Part shown: positions 1-6,444 of the stretch, in pieces
How positions within the stretch are numbered: the first letter of the stretch is position 1
How the letters are laid out: each line of letters begins with the position of its first letter
Origin: Planctomycetota bacterium
GTDB taxonomy: Bacteria > Planctomycetota > Phycisphaerae > Phycisphaerales > Phycisphaeraceae
Direction of reading: 5' to 3'
Length of the DNA stretch: 32,226 bases
NCBI GenBank assembly: GCA_024276075.1
Contig: JAJRXX010000002.1
Coordinates: 1-32,226, forward strand
Notes under the pieces: generated by a model
Told to the model about the DNA's origin: nothing
What the model saw: only the letters and a program-made list of their open reading frames with translations
The model's database searches: none
Position numbers and translations under genes: made by a program

Positions 1-13
1 CAGTTCTCCGCGA

Positions 14-38
14 CGAACCGCGACTGTGAAGCAGCGGG
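14..38 (+). repeat. Diverged REP-like palindrome copy
   Basis: This is a degenerate copy of the window's main REP unit (consensus CGAGCCGCGACCGTNAGGGAGCGG). It keeps the GAACCGCGAC start and the GCAGCGGGCC end but has lost the clean inner GACCG/CGGTC pairing. It is followed at about 41-85 by a pyrimidine-rich stretch and a GGGAGTGGGTTGGGGTAAGG block, similar in style to the palindromes after valS. It contains no gene. Confidence 0.5.
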
Positions 39-111
39 CCGCTCTTCCCCCTCTCCTCGCAGGGAGTGGGTTGGGGTAAGGGTCGCGTCAACGCCCAACC
101 AATTACGTGTA

Positions 112-215
112 ATACGGATTCAGATTAATTCGTGCGTGATCGCAACGAGCCGCGACCGTCAGGGAGCGGGCCTTTTCTTGAATGGAAATACGTACAAATC
201 AATCTGAATGCGTAT
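112..215 (+). mobile_element. REP-bearing mini-element A1 (MITE-like)
   Basis: About 104 bp bounded by terminal inverted repeats: left ATACGGATTCAGATTAAT (112-129) and right, read on the other strand, ATACGCATTCAGATTGAT (215-198), matching at 16 of 18 positions. The centre carries a forward REP copy at 146-170. It has no coding capacity. A sister element in the opposite orientation lies on the other side of the Nudix gene at 792-894. The class (MITE) is inferred from size and ends. Confidence 0.6.
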
Positions 216-217
216 AA

Positions 218-234
218 GGTCCGCTGTGCGGACC
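218..234 (-). terminator. Hairpin just after the Nudix gene stop
   Basis: A perfect 7-bp stem GGTCCGC/GCGGACC with a 3-nt loop lies 14 bases past the Nudix stop codon in the direction of transcription. No long U-run follows, so rho-independent termination is only a possibility. The hairpin abuts the right end of mini-element A1. Confidence 0.35.
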
Positions 235-248
235 TGAATGTCCACGAT

Positions 249-749
249 TCACCCCGTCCGAATGTAATCCGACAGCGCCGCTCTGACGGACGCAAACGCG
301 AAGTCGCGAAGCTCGACCTCTGATTTTTTGATCCACTCGACACCCGCCACGTCGTCGCTGGGCGTGATCGTTGGCTGCTCGTCGAGCCGAACCGCAAAAA
401 CCAGGTCCAGCGTGTGGTATGTGACCGACTTGTAGGGGTAGACGTTCGGGTAGGTGCCGAAATAGACGGGGATAAATCCCTTTAGACCAAGCTCCTCGTC
501 GAGTTCTCGTCGTAGCGCCTGCTCACCCGTTTCGCCGTGATCGACGAACCCGCCGGGCAGGTCGAGCATCCCCACGTCTGGGCTACCCGCTCGCACCGTG
601 GCGAGCACACAACCCTCGCACTCGATGATCGCGCCCACCGCAGCGGCTGTGTTCATATACAACGTGAACCCGCACGCACCGCACTCAAATGACTTTTGCG
701 AAGCTGTGGTTAGCTTTGGCTCGCCGCAGCGTGGACAGAACTTCATCAT
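249..749 (-). CDS. Nudix hydrolase with N-terminal zinc ribbon
   Basis: 166 residues. Nudix enzymes hydrolyse nucleoside diphosphates linked to another moiety, such as NADH, ADP-ribose or damaged NTPs, using Mg2+. A complete Nudix box is visible at about residues 67-89 (G-x5-E-x7-REL-x-EE-x-GL). An N-terminal zinc-ribbon is formed by C5/C8 and C23/C26, the arrangement seen in NudC-like and related ADP-ribose pyrophosphatase proteins. The substrate cannot be read from the sequence. The start is ATGATG at 749 (or 746). The gene stands alone, with a REP-bearing mini-element on each side (112-215 and 792-894) and a hairpin after the stop. It is probably cytoplasmic: no signal peptide or membrane segment is present. 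Confidence 0.9.
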   Translation of the reverse strand: MMKFCPRCGEPKLTTASQKSFECGACGFTLYMNTAAAVGAIIECEGCVLATVRAGSPDVGMLDLPGGFVDHGETGEQALRRELDEELGLKGFIPVYFGTYPNVYPYKSVTYHTLDLVFAVRLDEQPTITPSDDVAGVEWIKKSEVELRDFAFASVRAALSDYIRTG

Positions 750-791
750 GTCACCACGTTACCACACCCGGACGCGATTAACCCACAATTC

Positions 792-894
792 ATACGCATT
801 CAGATTAATCCCCGTGCTTTAATCGCAGCAAAGAAGCCGCTCCCTGACGGTCGCGGCTCGTGGCGTACGCACAAGGATTAATTGAACTGCGTAT
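792..894 (-). mobile_element. REP-bearing mini-element A2 (MITE-like)
   Basis: Ends are ATACGCATTCAGATTAAT (792-809) and, on the other strand, ATACGCAGTTCAATTAAT (894-877). They match apart from a one-base shift. The REP copy inside (836-860) is inverted relative to the one in element A1, so the Nudix gene sits between two oppositely oriented relatives. There is no open reading frame. Confidence 0.6.
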
Positions 895-921
895 AAAGCT
901 CTGTTGAAACCCTGCCCAAAT

Positions 922-954
922 AACAACCCCCGGCTCATCACCGGGGGCTGGTTA
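922..954 (-). terminator. Rho-independent terminator of the VPLP-CTERM gene
   Basis: A strong GC stem, CCCCCGG (927-933) with CCGGGGG (941-947), lies about 40 bp past the stop of the minus-strand secreted-protein gene. In the direction of that gene the hairpin is followed by TTGTTATTT, a short U-rich tail. Confidence 0.65.
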
Positions 955-984
955 TTAATAATCTGGTTGTTCACTTTTGTTTCG

Positions 985-1779
985 TTACGCTGCGATCCGC
1001 TTCCTGCGGATTTTCCCGACCACGCCCATGCCGCCCATGATCACCAAGCCCATCCACGCGGCACTAGGCAGGGGCACCATCGTCGTCGTTAGCACGGAAC
1101 TAAGCAGCCGCTCTGATGTATTTCTGACATTATTCCCCGGCTCATACTTGCTCGAAAGGTCCAGCCGTATGTAAAGGGCATCGGCTCCGGTTGGCAACCC
1201 ATTGATGACGGACGCCAACCCCGGGAACACGAGATGGATGCGGTTGCTGTCATTGGCATCCACCGTGATGGTGGCACCGGCATCAACGAGAGCAGCGGAG
1301 TCCCCGGAATCCAGGATCGTATTGGTTAGAGCCTGAACGCTCGTACCGTCAAAGTAGTGGACCTGAAGGTCCTCGAAGAATCCCGTGGGATCGTTATTCG
1401 GAGCTAAATCGAGATCGTCAAATCGGAAAGACAAGGTCGCCGTCGCCGCGGGTACACTCAGTTGGCTCAGGTCATACCGCAGATACATTTGCAGCGCGTC
1501 GTTGGTCGCATCGTTGTAGCCGTAGCCACTACCCGTATCTGAAAACGTACCGACAGGACCAGACGAGGTCGGCGTGACACCATACACCCCGCTATTGGCT
1601 TGGCTCAATGGGATAAAGTAGTCAATCACACCTTGAGCATCGGCGATGCCCACTTGAGTGCTGCTGCCCACATTGCCTACAGCCACCCCTGTAACCGAGC
1701 CGGCATAGGCCGGCGTCGCCACAACGGCCCCCGCCGTCAACATAGCCACCGAAGCAACAGTAAATAGACGTGATCTCAT
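985..1779 (-). CDS. Secreted protein with VPLP-type PEP-CTERM sorting signal
   Basis: 264 residues. An N-terminal signal peptide (MRSRLFTVASVAMLTAGAVV..AYA, residues 1 to about 27) is followed by an exported domain with no recognised enzyme motif. The C-terminus is a tripartite sorting tail: VPLPSAAW, then a hydrophobic segment, then an RRKR basic cluster. That is the VPLPA variant of PEP-CTERM, normally processed by an exosortase and linked to export of surface or exopolysaccharide-associated proteins. The start ATG at 1779 has a good ribosome site (GAGGGG, 6 nt upstream). The body is rich in Asp, Ser, Thr and Gly with predicted beta character, typical of extracellular proteins. No exosortase gene is in the window. 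The specific function is unknown. Confidence 0.85.
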   Translation of the reverse strand: MRSRLFTVASVAMLTAGAVVATPAYAGSVTGVAVGNVGSSTQVGIADAQGVIDYFIPLSQANSGVYGVTPTSSGPVGTFSDTGSGYGYNDATNDALQMYLRYDLSQLSVPAATATLSFRFDDLDLAPNNDPTGFFEDLQVHYFDGTSVQALTNTILDSGDSAALVDAGATITVDANDSNRIHLVFPGLASVINGLPTGADALYIRLDLSSKYEPGNNVRNTSERLLSSVLTTTMVPLPSAAWMGLVIMGGMGVVGKIRRKRIAA

Positions 1780-2094
1780 GTTAATCCCCTCATCCTGACT
1801 TGTGGTCCGATATCTCTACCTAGACATGCGACTCGGCTGCGATACCCATTCAAGCCAAAACTTACCCCCAATTAACGGATATCCAAATGTTTCTTATTCT
1901 TTTTTTGTTAGCCGCAAAGATATGAGCCGTTATGGCTTGCGCAGCCTATTTTACTTACCCAATTTAACATCGGTGCAAAGAAAACGAAGGTCCGTATAGG
2001 CCTTGTACCGGGCTTTTTTTGACGGAAACCCGATGACCTTGATTGGCCGTTTTTCTCGCTAAAGCAATTCCGCTTTTGATTGAGCGTCCTGGGA

Positions 2095-2121
2095 CGAGCC
2101 ACGACCATCCGAAAGCGGGCC
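2095..2121 (+). repeat. Diverged REP-like copy
   Basis: CGAGCCACGACC followed by ATCCGAAAGCGGGCC matches the REP consensus with several substitutions. It is preceded by GCGTCCTGGGA and followed by a small palindrome around CGCATTGCAATACGCG (2135-2152). Confidence 0.45.
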
Positions 2122-2167
2122 TGTCTTCAACCGAAGCCCACGCATTGCAATACGCGGACTTCATTTA

Positions 2168-2191
2168 GCCACGGGTGAATACACCCGTGGC
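2168..2191. repeat. Perfect inverted repeat (10-bp arms)
   Basis: GCCACGGGTG (2168-2177), loop AATA, CACCCGTGGC (2182-2191). It is a free-standing palindrome without a U-run, about 215 bp past the end of the response regulator gene. It may fold in either transcript. Confidence 0.6.
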
Positions 2192-2266
2192 ATCCGGCAC
2201 CAATATCTCGAACGACAATGCCCGCCAAAATATTCAAACTGACCTACAACTCGTAGGCCCAGCGTC

Positions 2267-2300
2267 GGGTGGCATGGCTTGCTTGCAAGCCGTGAGACAC
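2267..2300. repeat. GGGTGGCAY hairpin family, copy 1
   Basis: GGGTGGCATGGCTTGCTTGC then AAGCCGTGAGACAC. The near-perfect palindrome CATGGCTTGC/GCAAGCCGTG recurs at 4994, 26858 and 27447 and in a CACTGGCTG version at 9534, always in non-coding DNA. Confidence 0.55.
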
Positions 2301-2398
2301 AGTGACGTAGACCCGGGCCCGCCCAGACATCTTAATTGTCCCTCGCCAGACCTACTAGCCGGCCCGTTTCATGATGTGTCGCGACTTCGATCTCTGCC

Positions 2399-3862
2399 CT
2401 ACGCCGGCTGGTCCAAACCGTACTGCTTGATCTTCTTGTACAGCGTCGTGCGGTTAATATCGAGTTGCTTGGCGGTGGCCTGACGGTTCCAGTCGTTAGC
2501 CGCAAGTGCAGCCACGAGTATCTGCTTCTCAGGCTCCTCCAGAGCGTGCGACAGAGGTGTGGGGGTCCAGCCGTCTTCGAGACACGGGACGATCAACCCC
2601 TGGCCGTTGCCGAACGACGACGCGTCGCCACGACTGGGTAAAGCCACACCCTTCTGGGCGTTTTGCACCGTTTCGGGCAGGTCGTCGACGCCGATCACCG
2701 GGTGTCGCGTGAGCACGACGGCCCGCTCAATGACATTCTCCAATTCGCGGACATTGCCTGGCCAACGGTATCGGCCAAGCGCCACCAGCGCGTCCTCGCT
2801 GATCGTACGGTCCTTGCCCGTCTCCTTGCCGTACTTGACTAGGAACCGTTCGACCAGAAGCGGGATATCCGCCAAACGATCACGCAGCGCCGGCAGCTTG
2901 ATGTTGACAACGTTAATCCGATAGTACAGGTCCTCGCGGAACTTCCCCGCCTCGACCAGCCCCGCCAACGGCTCGTTGGTCGCCAACACAAACCGCACGT
3001 CCACGCTGATGGTGCTGTTCGACCCGACCGGCTCGAACTGTTTTTCTTGGAGCACACGCAACAGCTTGAGCTGCAGCATAGGCGTGGCACTATTAATCTC
3101 GTCGATAAACAAGGTACCCCCGTCGGCGGCGAGGCACTTGCCAGGCTTGTCTTGGTCGGCGCCGGTGAATGCGCCTTTGGCGTGGCCAAACAGCTCGCTC
3201 TCCAAAAGCGTCTCCGGGATCGCACCGCAGGAAAACGTAACAAACGGCCCGGTGTGACGCGGGCTGCGCGTGTGGATCGCGTGGGCCACCATCGACTTGC
3301 CCGTACCCGACTCGCCGTCGATCAGCACGGTAGTCTTGCTCTCAGCCACCGCTTCGATCAGCTCGTACATCTTCTGCATGCGGTAGTCAGCCCCGACGAT
3401 GTTGCCCATGCCGAATCGCTCGATGAGCTGGTTGCGCAGGGACTGATTCTCCGCTAGCAGCGTGTGTTGCTGGATGGCCTTGCTCACCGCGATGCGCAAC
3501 TCGTCGTCCACGACCGGCTTGGTCAGGTAATCGACCGCCCCGAGCTTGATCGCCTCGACAGCCGACTCGATCTTGCCAAACCCCGTTACCACGATCACCG
3601 CCACGGACGGGTGGTGCTTGCGCACCTCGCGGATCAGCTCCATACCGTCGCAGCGGGGCATGTTGATATCGGTCACGACCAGCGCGAAAGGCCCAGCGCC
3701 CTGCTTGCCGGTGGCGAGCTTGGCCTTGTCGAGCAGGTCCAGCGCTTCGCCACCGTCGCCTGCGGTAGCGACGTGGTACCCCTCGCGCCCGAGAAACTCA
3801 GCGAGGCTGTCGGCGACAATCGGGTCGTCGTCAACGATCAGGATGCGTGCTTTTTCAGCCAT
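2399..3862 (-). CDS. Sigma-54-dependent response regulator (NtrC family)
   Basis: 487 residues with the full three-domain plan. The receiver spans about 5-125, with the acidic pair near 11-13, phospho-acceptor D65, T93 and K115. The AAA+ sigma-54 interaction domain follows, with Walker A GESGTGKS (183-190), the GAFTGA loop (230-235) that contacts sigma-54, and Walker B GTLFIDE (249-255). The C-terminal Fis-type helix-turn-helix (about 460-485) carries ATAKQLDINRTTLYKKI. When phosphorylated it should remodel RNA polymerase-sigma-54 at enhancer-linked promoters. It lies downstream of, and on the same strand as, a soluble histidine kinase that is its likely partner; the 137-bp gap between them is mostly a MITE. 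The regulon cannot be read from the window. Confidence 0.93.
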   Translation of the reverse strand: MAEKARILIVDDDPIVADSLAEFLGREGYHVATAGDGGEALDLLDKAKLATGKQGAGPFALVVTDINMPRCDGMELIREVRKHHPSVAVIVVTGFGKIESAVEAIKLGAVDYLTKPVVDDELRIAVSKAIQQHTLLAENQSLRNQLIERFGMGNIVGADYRMQKMYELIEAVAESKTTVLIDGESGTGKSMVAHAIHTRSPRHTGPFVTFSCGAIPETLLESELFGHAKGAFTGADQDKPGKCLAADGGTLFIDEINSATPMLQLKLLRVLQEKQFEPVGSNSTISVDVRFVLATNEPLAGLVEAGKFREDLYYRINVVNIKLPALRDRLADIPLLVERFLVKYGKETGKDRTISEDALVALGRYRWPGNVRELENVIERAVVLTRHPVIGVDDLPETVQNAQKGVALPSRGDASSFGNGQGLIVPCLEDGWTPTPLSHALEEPEKQILVAALAANDWNRQATAKQLDINRTTLYKKIKQYGLDQPA

Positions 3863-3899
3863 GCGTACTGGTCTCGGTATTCAATGTCAACGTCGATTA

Positions 3900-4000
3900 G
3901 AGCACCTTGCATAAATAATCGCCATGTCAGTTCTGGAGTAGGGCAGGTCATTGACCTGCCTTCTTCTTGGGGAGATGGAGAATAATTACGCAAGTTGCTC
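3900..4000 (+). mobile_element. 101-bp TA-flanked MITE, copy 1
   Basis: The element starts GAGCACCTTGC and ends GCAAGTTGCTC, giving terminal inverted repeats of about 11 bp with one mismatch. It is flanked on both sides by TA (3898-3899 and 4001-4002), the target duplication expected of IS630/Tc1-mariner-type transposition. The centre is a 19-bp palindrome, GGCAGGTCATTGACCTGCC. It is identical in all 101 bases to the copy at 5085-5185 and differs by one base from the inverted copy at 6181-6281. It has no coding capacity. Its right TA is part of the stop codon of the histidine kinase. Confidence 0.85.
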
Positions 4001-4839
4001 TAATCCACTACCCGACCCGCGTCGGTTTCACTCGGACCCACACTCGCCAACGGATAACGCACCACCAAAACGGCGCCGCTCGGCGAACGGTTACTCAACT
4101 GGATACTCCCGCCAAGCGCGTGAACGGTATCGAGGCAGTGCTGCAGACCGATGCCGTGACCGTAGGGCTTGGTCGTCTGGCCCACCCGTGGCCGACCGGC
4201 CCCGTCCACCAACTCAGGGTCAAGGCCCGGGCCCGTATCGCTCACTCGGATCTCGATCTGTGGGCCATGTGCGCGGATGCGCAGCTCAATCTGTCGGCTT
4301 ACCCCTTCCCCTTCAGGCGTGTCTATGATCGCCTGGATGCTGTTGCGCAGCGCGTTGGCAATGATCGTATGCGCCGGGCCCGCGGGCAACCCCGCCAGAG
4401 CGTCCGATACGCTCACAAGGATGTCAATCCGCTCGGTCTGGGCCTGGGCAGCAAATAGCGCCGCCGCTTGGTGCACCGCCTCGCCCAGCGTCTGGTCGGT
4501 GCTATGAAGTGATGCATCGGGCTTCTGGTGAAACCACTGTTGGATAAGCGACGCCATCCGGCGCATCGACTGATCGGCGATCTGAAGGCGACGCACAGCA
4601 TCCGACGGTTCATTTGTATCCGGTCCAATTGACGCCGCGTTCAATTCAGACAACGCCAGAGAAACGTTGCGCAGGCTGCCGTCGAGCAGGTTGGCCAATT
4701 CATGAAACACCCGCCGCGACGATTCGACCGCGTCGCCTTGGGGTTGGGGCAACGCGCCCGGACGCGGGGTTGCGGCACGAGCCGGTGTCTGACTGTTGTC
4801 CTGAAGCGACATCTCCGAATCATTATCGACACCAGGCAT
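4000..4839 (-). CDS. Soluble histidine kinase without sensor domain
   Basis: 279 residues. After a low-complexity Pro/Gln-rich leader (about 1-38) comes a phospho-acceptor helix with H46 in FHELANLL. The HATPase_c domain (about 115-270) has an N-box (NALRN, N166), G1 DTGPG (201-205) and G2 GHGIGL (227-232). No membrane segment, PAS or GAF domain is present, so it is cytoplasmic and must sense through a partner or the leader. It lies immediately upstream of the NtrC-type regulator on the same strand, which suggests a cognate pair. Its stop codon (TAG, 4000-4002) is formed by the last base and the flanking TA of the MITE at 3900-4000. Removing the MITE would give TAA at the same place, so the protein end is unchanged. 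Confidence 0.88.
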   Translation of the reverse strand: MPGVDNDSEMSLQDNSQTPARAATPRPGALPQPQGDAVESSRRVFHELANLLDGSLRNVSLALSELNAASIGPDTNEPSDAVRRLQIADQSMRRMASLIQQWFHQKPDASLHSTDQTLGEAVHQAAALFAAQAQTERIDILVSVSDALAGLPAGPAHTIIANALRNSIQAIIDTPEGEGVSRQIELRIRAHGPQIEIRVSDTGPGLDPELVDGAGRPRVGQTTKPYGHGIGLQHCLDTVHALGGSIQLSNRSPSGAVLVVRYPLASVGPSETDAGRVVD

Positions 4840-4984
4840 CGATCAATTGAGGCATATGTCGAGGAATGTCAACACGCCAACGGATCAGAAATGGTGCTCG
4901 TGAGCCACAAAGCCAGCCACCAAGATTGATCGCGGGTCCGGTAAACCGCTTCGCAGCATTAAAACAACTGGCGTCATTAATTTC

Positions 4985-5082
4985 CGTTAGCCGGGTGGCA
5001 CGGCTTGCTTGAAAGCCGTGAGATACAAATGCATTTCACACCTACGATCCAACGGGATGGAGAATACTGATGCCAATTGTTC
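4985..5082 (+). mobile_element. GGGTGGCAC-hairpin element B1
   Basis: It contains the stem CACGGCTT (4999-5006)/AAGCCGTG (5013-5020) and ends GATGGAGAATACTGATGCC..TTCTA. The same order of blocks (hairpin, ATACA, CACCT-CGATCCAA, AGATGGAGAATA, TTGCTCTA) occurs at 27432-27535. The right end resembles the right end of the 101-bp MITE. The left boundary is uncertain. Confidence 0.5.
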
Positions 5083-5084
5083 TA

Positions 5085-5185
5085 GAGCACCTTGCATAAA
5101 TAATCGCCATGTCAGTTCTGGAGTAGGGCAGGTCATTGACCTGCCTTCTTCTTGGGGAGATGGAGAATAATTACGCAAGTTGCTC
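5085..5185 (+). mobile_element. 101-bp TA-flanked MITE, copy 2
   Basis: Identical over all 101 bases to the copy at 3900-4000, with the same GAGCACCTTGC and GCAAGTTGCTC ends and TA on both sides (5083-5084, 5186-5187). It directly joins element B1 on the left and a REP-bearing element on the right, sharing TA dinucleotides with both. Confidence 0.85.
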
Positions 5186-5187
5186 TA

Positions 5188-5297
5188 AAGCGTTTTCTGA
5201 ATGAGTGTACGGTTGACAGGACTTCGCTACGAGCCGCAATCGTCAGGGAGCGGTCAATTTGTTGAAACCAAACGCTACGAATGCGTTGGGAATACTC
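5188..5297 (+). mobile_element. REP-bearing mini-element C1
   Basis: The left end AAGCGTTTTCTGAATG matches the left ends of the elements at 6295 and 22615. A REP copy (CGAGCCGCAATCGTCAGGGAGCGGTC, 5230-5255, interrupted here only by naming) lies in the middle. The right end ..GGGAATACTC is followed by TA (5298-5299). That terminal C and TA form the stop codon of the GNAT-like gene, read on the minus strand. Confidence 0.55.
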
Positions 5298-6013
5298 TAG
5301 GCAGCGACGTCCTGCTGCGGCGTGACGGCCTCGTCGTCTGACGCTGCGGGGACTGGAGACACCTCATTGTCCGCTCCCGCAGCCACGGAAGTCTCATCAC
5401 CTGACGCTGCGGCTGCTGGAGACGCCTCGCTATCCGCGGATGGGTCGTCCGAATCGGTCGTCAGCAAAGCCTCGTCAGGCATCGCGGGGATGGACACGTC
5501 CTCAAACTCGGGCTTTTGATCCACGTCATCGTCAACTGGGGTATCGGGCGCTCCGGCACCGTAGTATTGGGCAACCATTTGGTCCACGGCACCGGTAGAT
5601 CGTACGGGCTGTTCATTATCGGCTTCGAAAAAATCGTTCCACTTAGCGGTTTCCCACAAGGGGTGTTCTTTGGTGTTGTGAGGCAAGTTGATGCGACACC
5701 TTGTAATGCCCCGCGCGTTGAGCTTGCGCGTGACCTTTTCGACCAGGGACCTGGTGATCCGGTCCTGCAATTCCTGATCGGATAGGTCCTTTTGATGGAC
5801 GTAGCCGCACTTGCCCTCGAGGTCGCAGATGATGGCCGCGACGATTTCGTTTTCGTACCGAGCAACCAGACCCAACAGCGATGCACTGTTTAAAATAGAT
5901 GTAGAGTTTGAGGTACCGTCCTGCGCAGCCTGACCGTCTCCGCCCGTTGGCTGCAATAGAGCCTCGACGTGTGGGTAATCGTCGGGTCGCATTTCGCTGA
6001 CTTCCACCGACAC
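5297..6013 (-). CDS. GNAT-like protein with long acidic Ala/Ser/Asp tail
   Basis: About 238 residues if the GTG at 6013 is the start. That codon is preferred because it is preceded by GGGGGAGGGG with 5-nt spacing; the frame is open up to a TTG at 6055. The N-terminal 150 residues look like a GNAT acyltransferase fold: an EMRPDDYPHVEALL opening, a VARYENEIVAAIICDLEG strand pair, then VEKVTRKLNARGITRCRINLP and WETAKWNDFF, which resemble the last helix-strand units. The acetyl-CoA loop is not clear, so activity is uncertain. The last 85 residues are low-complexity Asp, Glu, Ala and Ser, probably disordered. No signal peptide is present. The stop codon TAG is created at the edge of mini-element C1. 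Its substrate and partners are unknown. Confidence 0.6.
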   Translation of the reverse strand: MSVEVSEMRPDDYPHVEALLQPTGGDGQAAQDGTSNSTSILNSASLLGLVARYENEIVAAIICDLEGKCGYVHQKDLSDQELQDRITRSLVEKVTRKLNARGITRCRINLPHNTKEHPLWETAKWNDFFEADNEQPVRSTGAVDQMVAQYYGAGAPDTPVDDDVDQKPEFEDVSIPAMPDEALLTTDSDDPSADSEASPAAAASGDETSVAAGADNEVSPVPAASDDEAVTPQQDVAA

Positions 6014-6180
6014 GTGTGCCCCTCCCCCAAGTCCCAGACCAGCCAAAACGACCAACCCGTAGCGTGGAAAAAAGTAGACAGACCCTCTCTATTTAAGAAT
6101 CGGCGAAAATCAGCTAACAGGTTGGGGCCACACCCCTGCCCGGACGCGGATACGTCCGTTTGTAACAGATGGGGGACCTA

Positions 6181-6281
6181 GAGCAACTTGCGTAATTATT
6201 CTCCATCTCCCCAAGAAGAAGGCAGGTCAATGACCTGCCCTACTCCAGAACTGACATGGCGATTACTTATGCAAGGTGCTC
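6181..6281 (-). mobile_element. 101-bp TA-flanked MITE, copy 3 (inverted)
   Basis: On the minus strand it is identical to the copies at 3900 and 5085 except for one base (ATAAGTAATC instead of ATAAATAATC). TA flanks are at 6179-6180 and 6282-6283. The near-identity of three copies implies recent activity. Confidence 0.85.
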
Positions 6282-6294
6282 TAAGAGAGGTTTA

Positions 6295-6439
6295 GAGCGT
6301 TTTCTCAATGCGTATAAAGTATCGAAAGGACTTCGCCACGAGCCGCGACCGTAAGGGAGCGGGCCAATTGGAGCCAAAGACCCGCTTGCTAACGCGCGAT
6401 GTTCGTCGAGAACCCCGTATGCGAAATCAGAAAACGCTC
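6295..6439 (+). mobile_element. REP-bearing mini-element C2 with AGAGCGTTTTCT ends
   Basis: Terminal inverted repeats begin TAGAGCGTTTTCT on both strands (left 6293-6305; right read from 6441). They continue imperfectly into CAATGCGTATAAAG and GATTTCGCATACGG. TA flanks lie at 6293-6294 and 6440-6441. A REP copy is at 6339-6363 (CGAGCCGCGACCGTAAGGG..). The right end stops 3 bp before the ileS stop codon. Confidence 0.7.
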
Positions 6440-6444
6440 TAACG

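Larger units (their letters stand above)
1780..2398. other. 619-bp gene-free region with several palindromes
   Basis: The left part is the leader of the VPLP-CTERM gene and is AT-rich, with a T-run near 1890-1910. The right part holds a diverged REP copy, a 10-bp perfect inverted repeat and a GGGTGGCAY hairpin, listed separately. The short open frames here have no ribosome sites or recognisable products, and I see no gene. Confidence 0.6.
4840..5296. other. 457-bp gene-free region filled by mini-elements
   Basis: The left 150 bp is plain leader of the histidine kinase gene. From about 4985 to 5297 the DNA is entirely accounted for by three abutting elements: a GGGTGGCAC-hairpin element, a 101-bp MITE and a REP-bearing element. 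No reading frame with a ribosome site is visible. Confidence 0.6.
6014..6444. other. 431-bp gap between ileS and the GNAT-like gene
   Basis: It holds the ribosome site and leader of the GNAT-like gene (6014-6178), a MITE copy (6181-6281) and a REP-bearing element (6295-6439). The remainder is featureless. I see no gene. Confidence 0.6.

Noticed and set aside
249-894. Nudix gene as cargo of a composite transposon
   Set aside because: The flanking elements are short and non-coding and no target duplication around the whole unit is visible. It is kept only as a low-weight observation.
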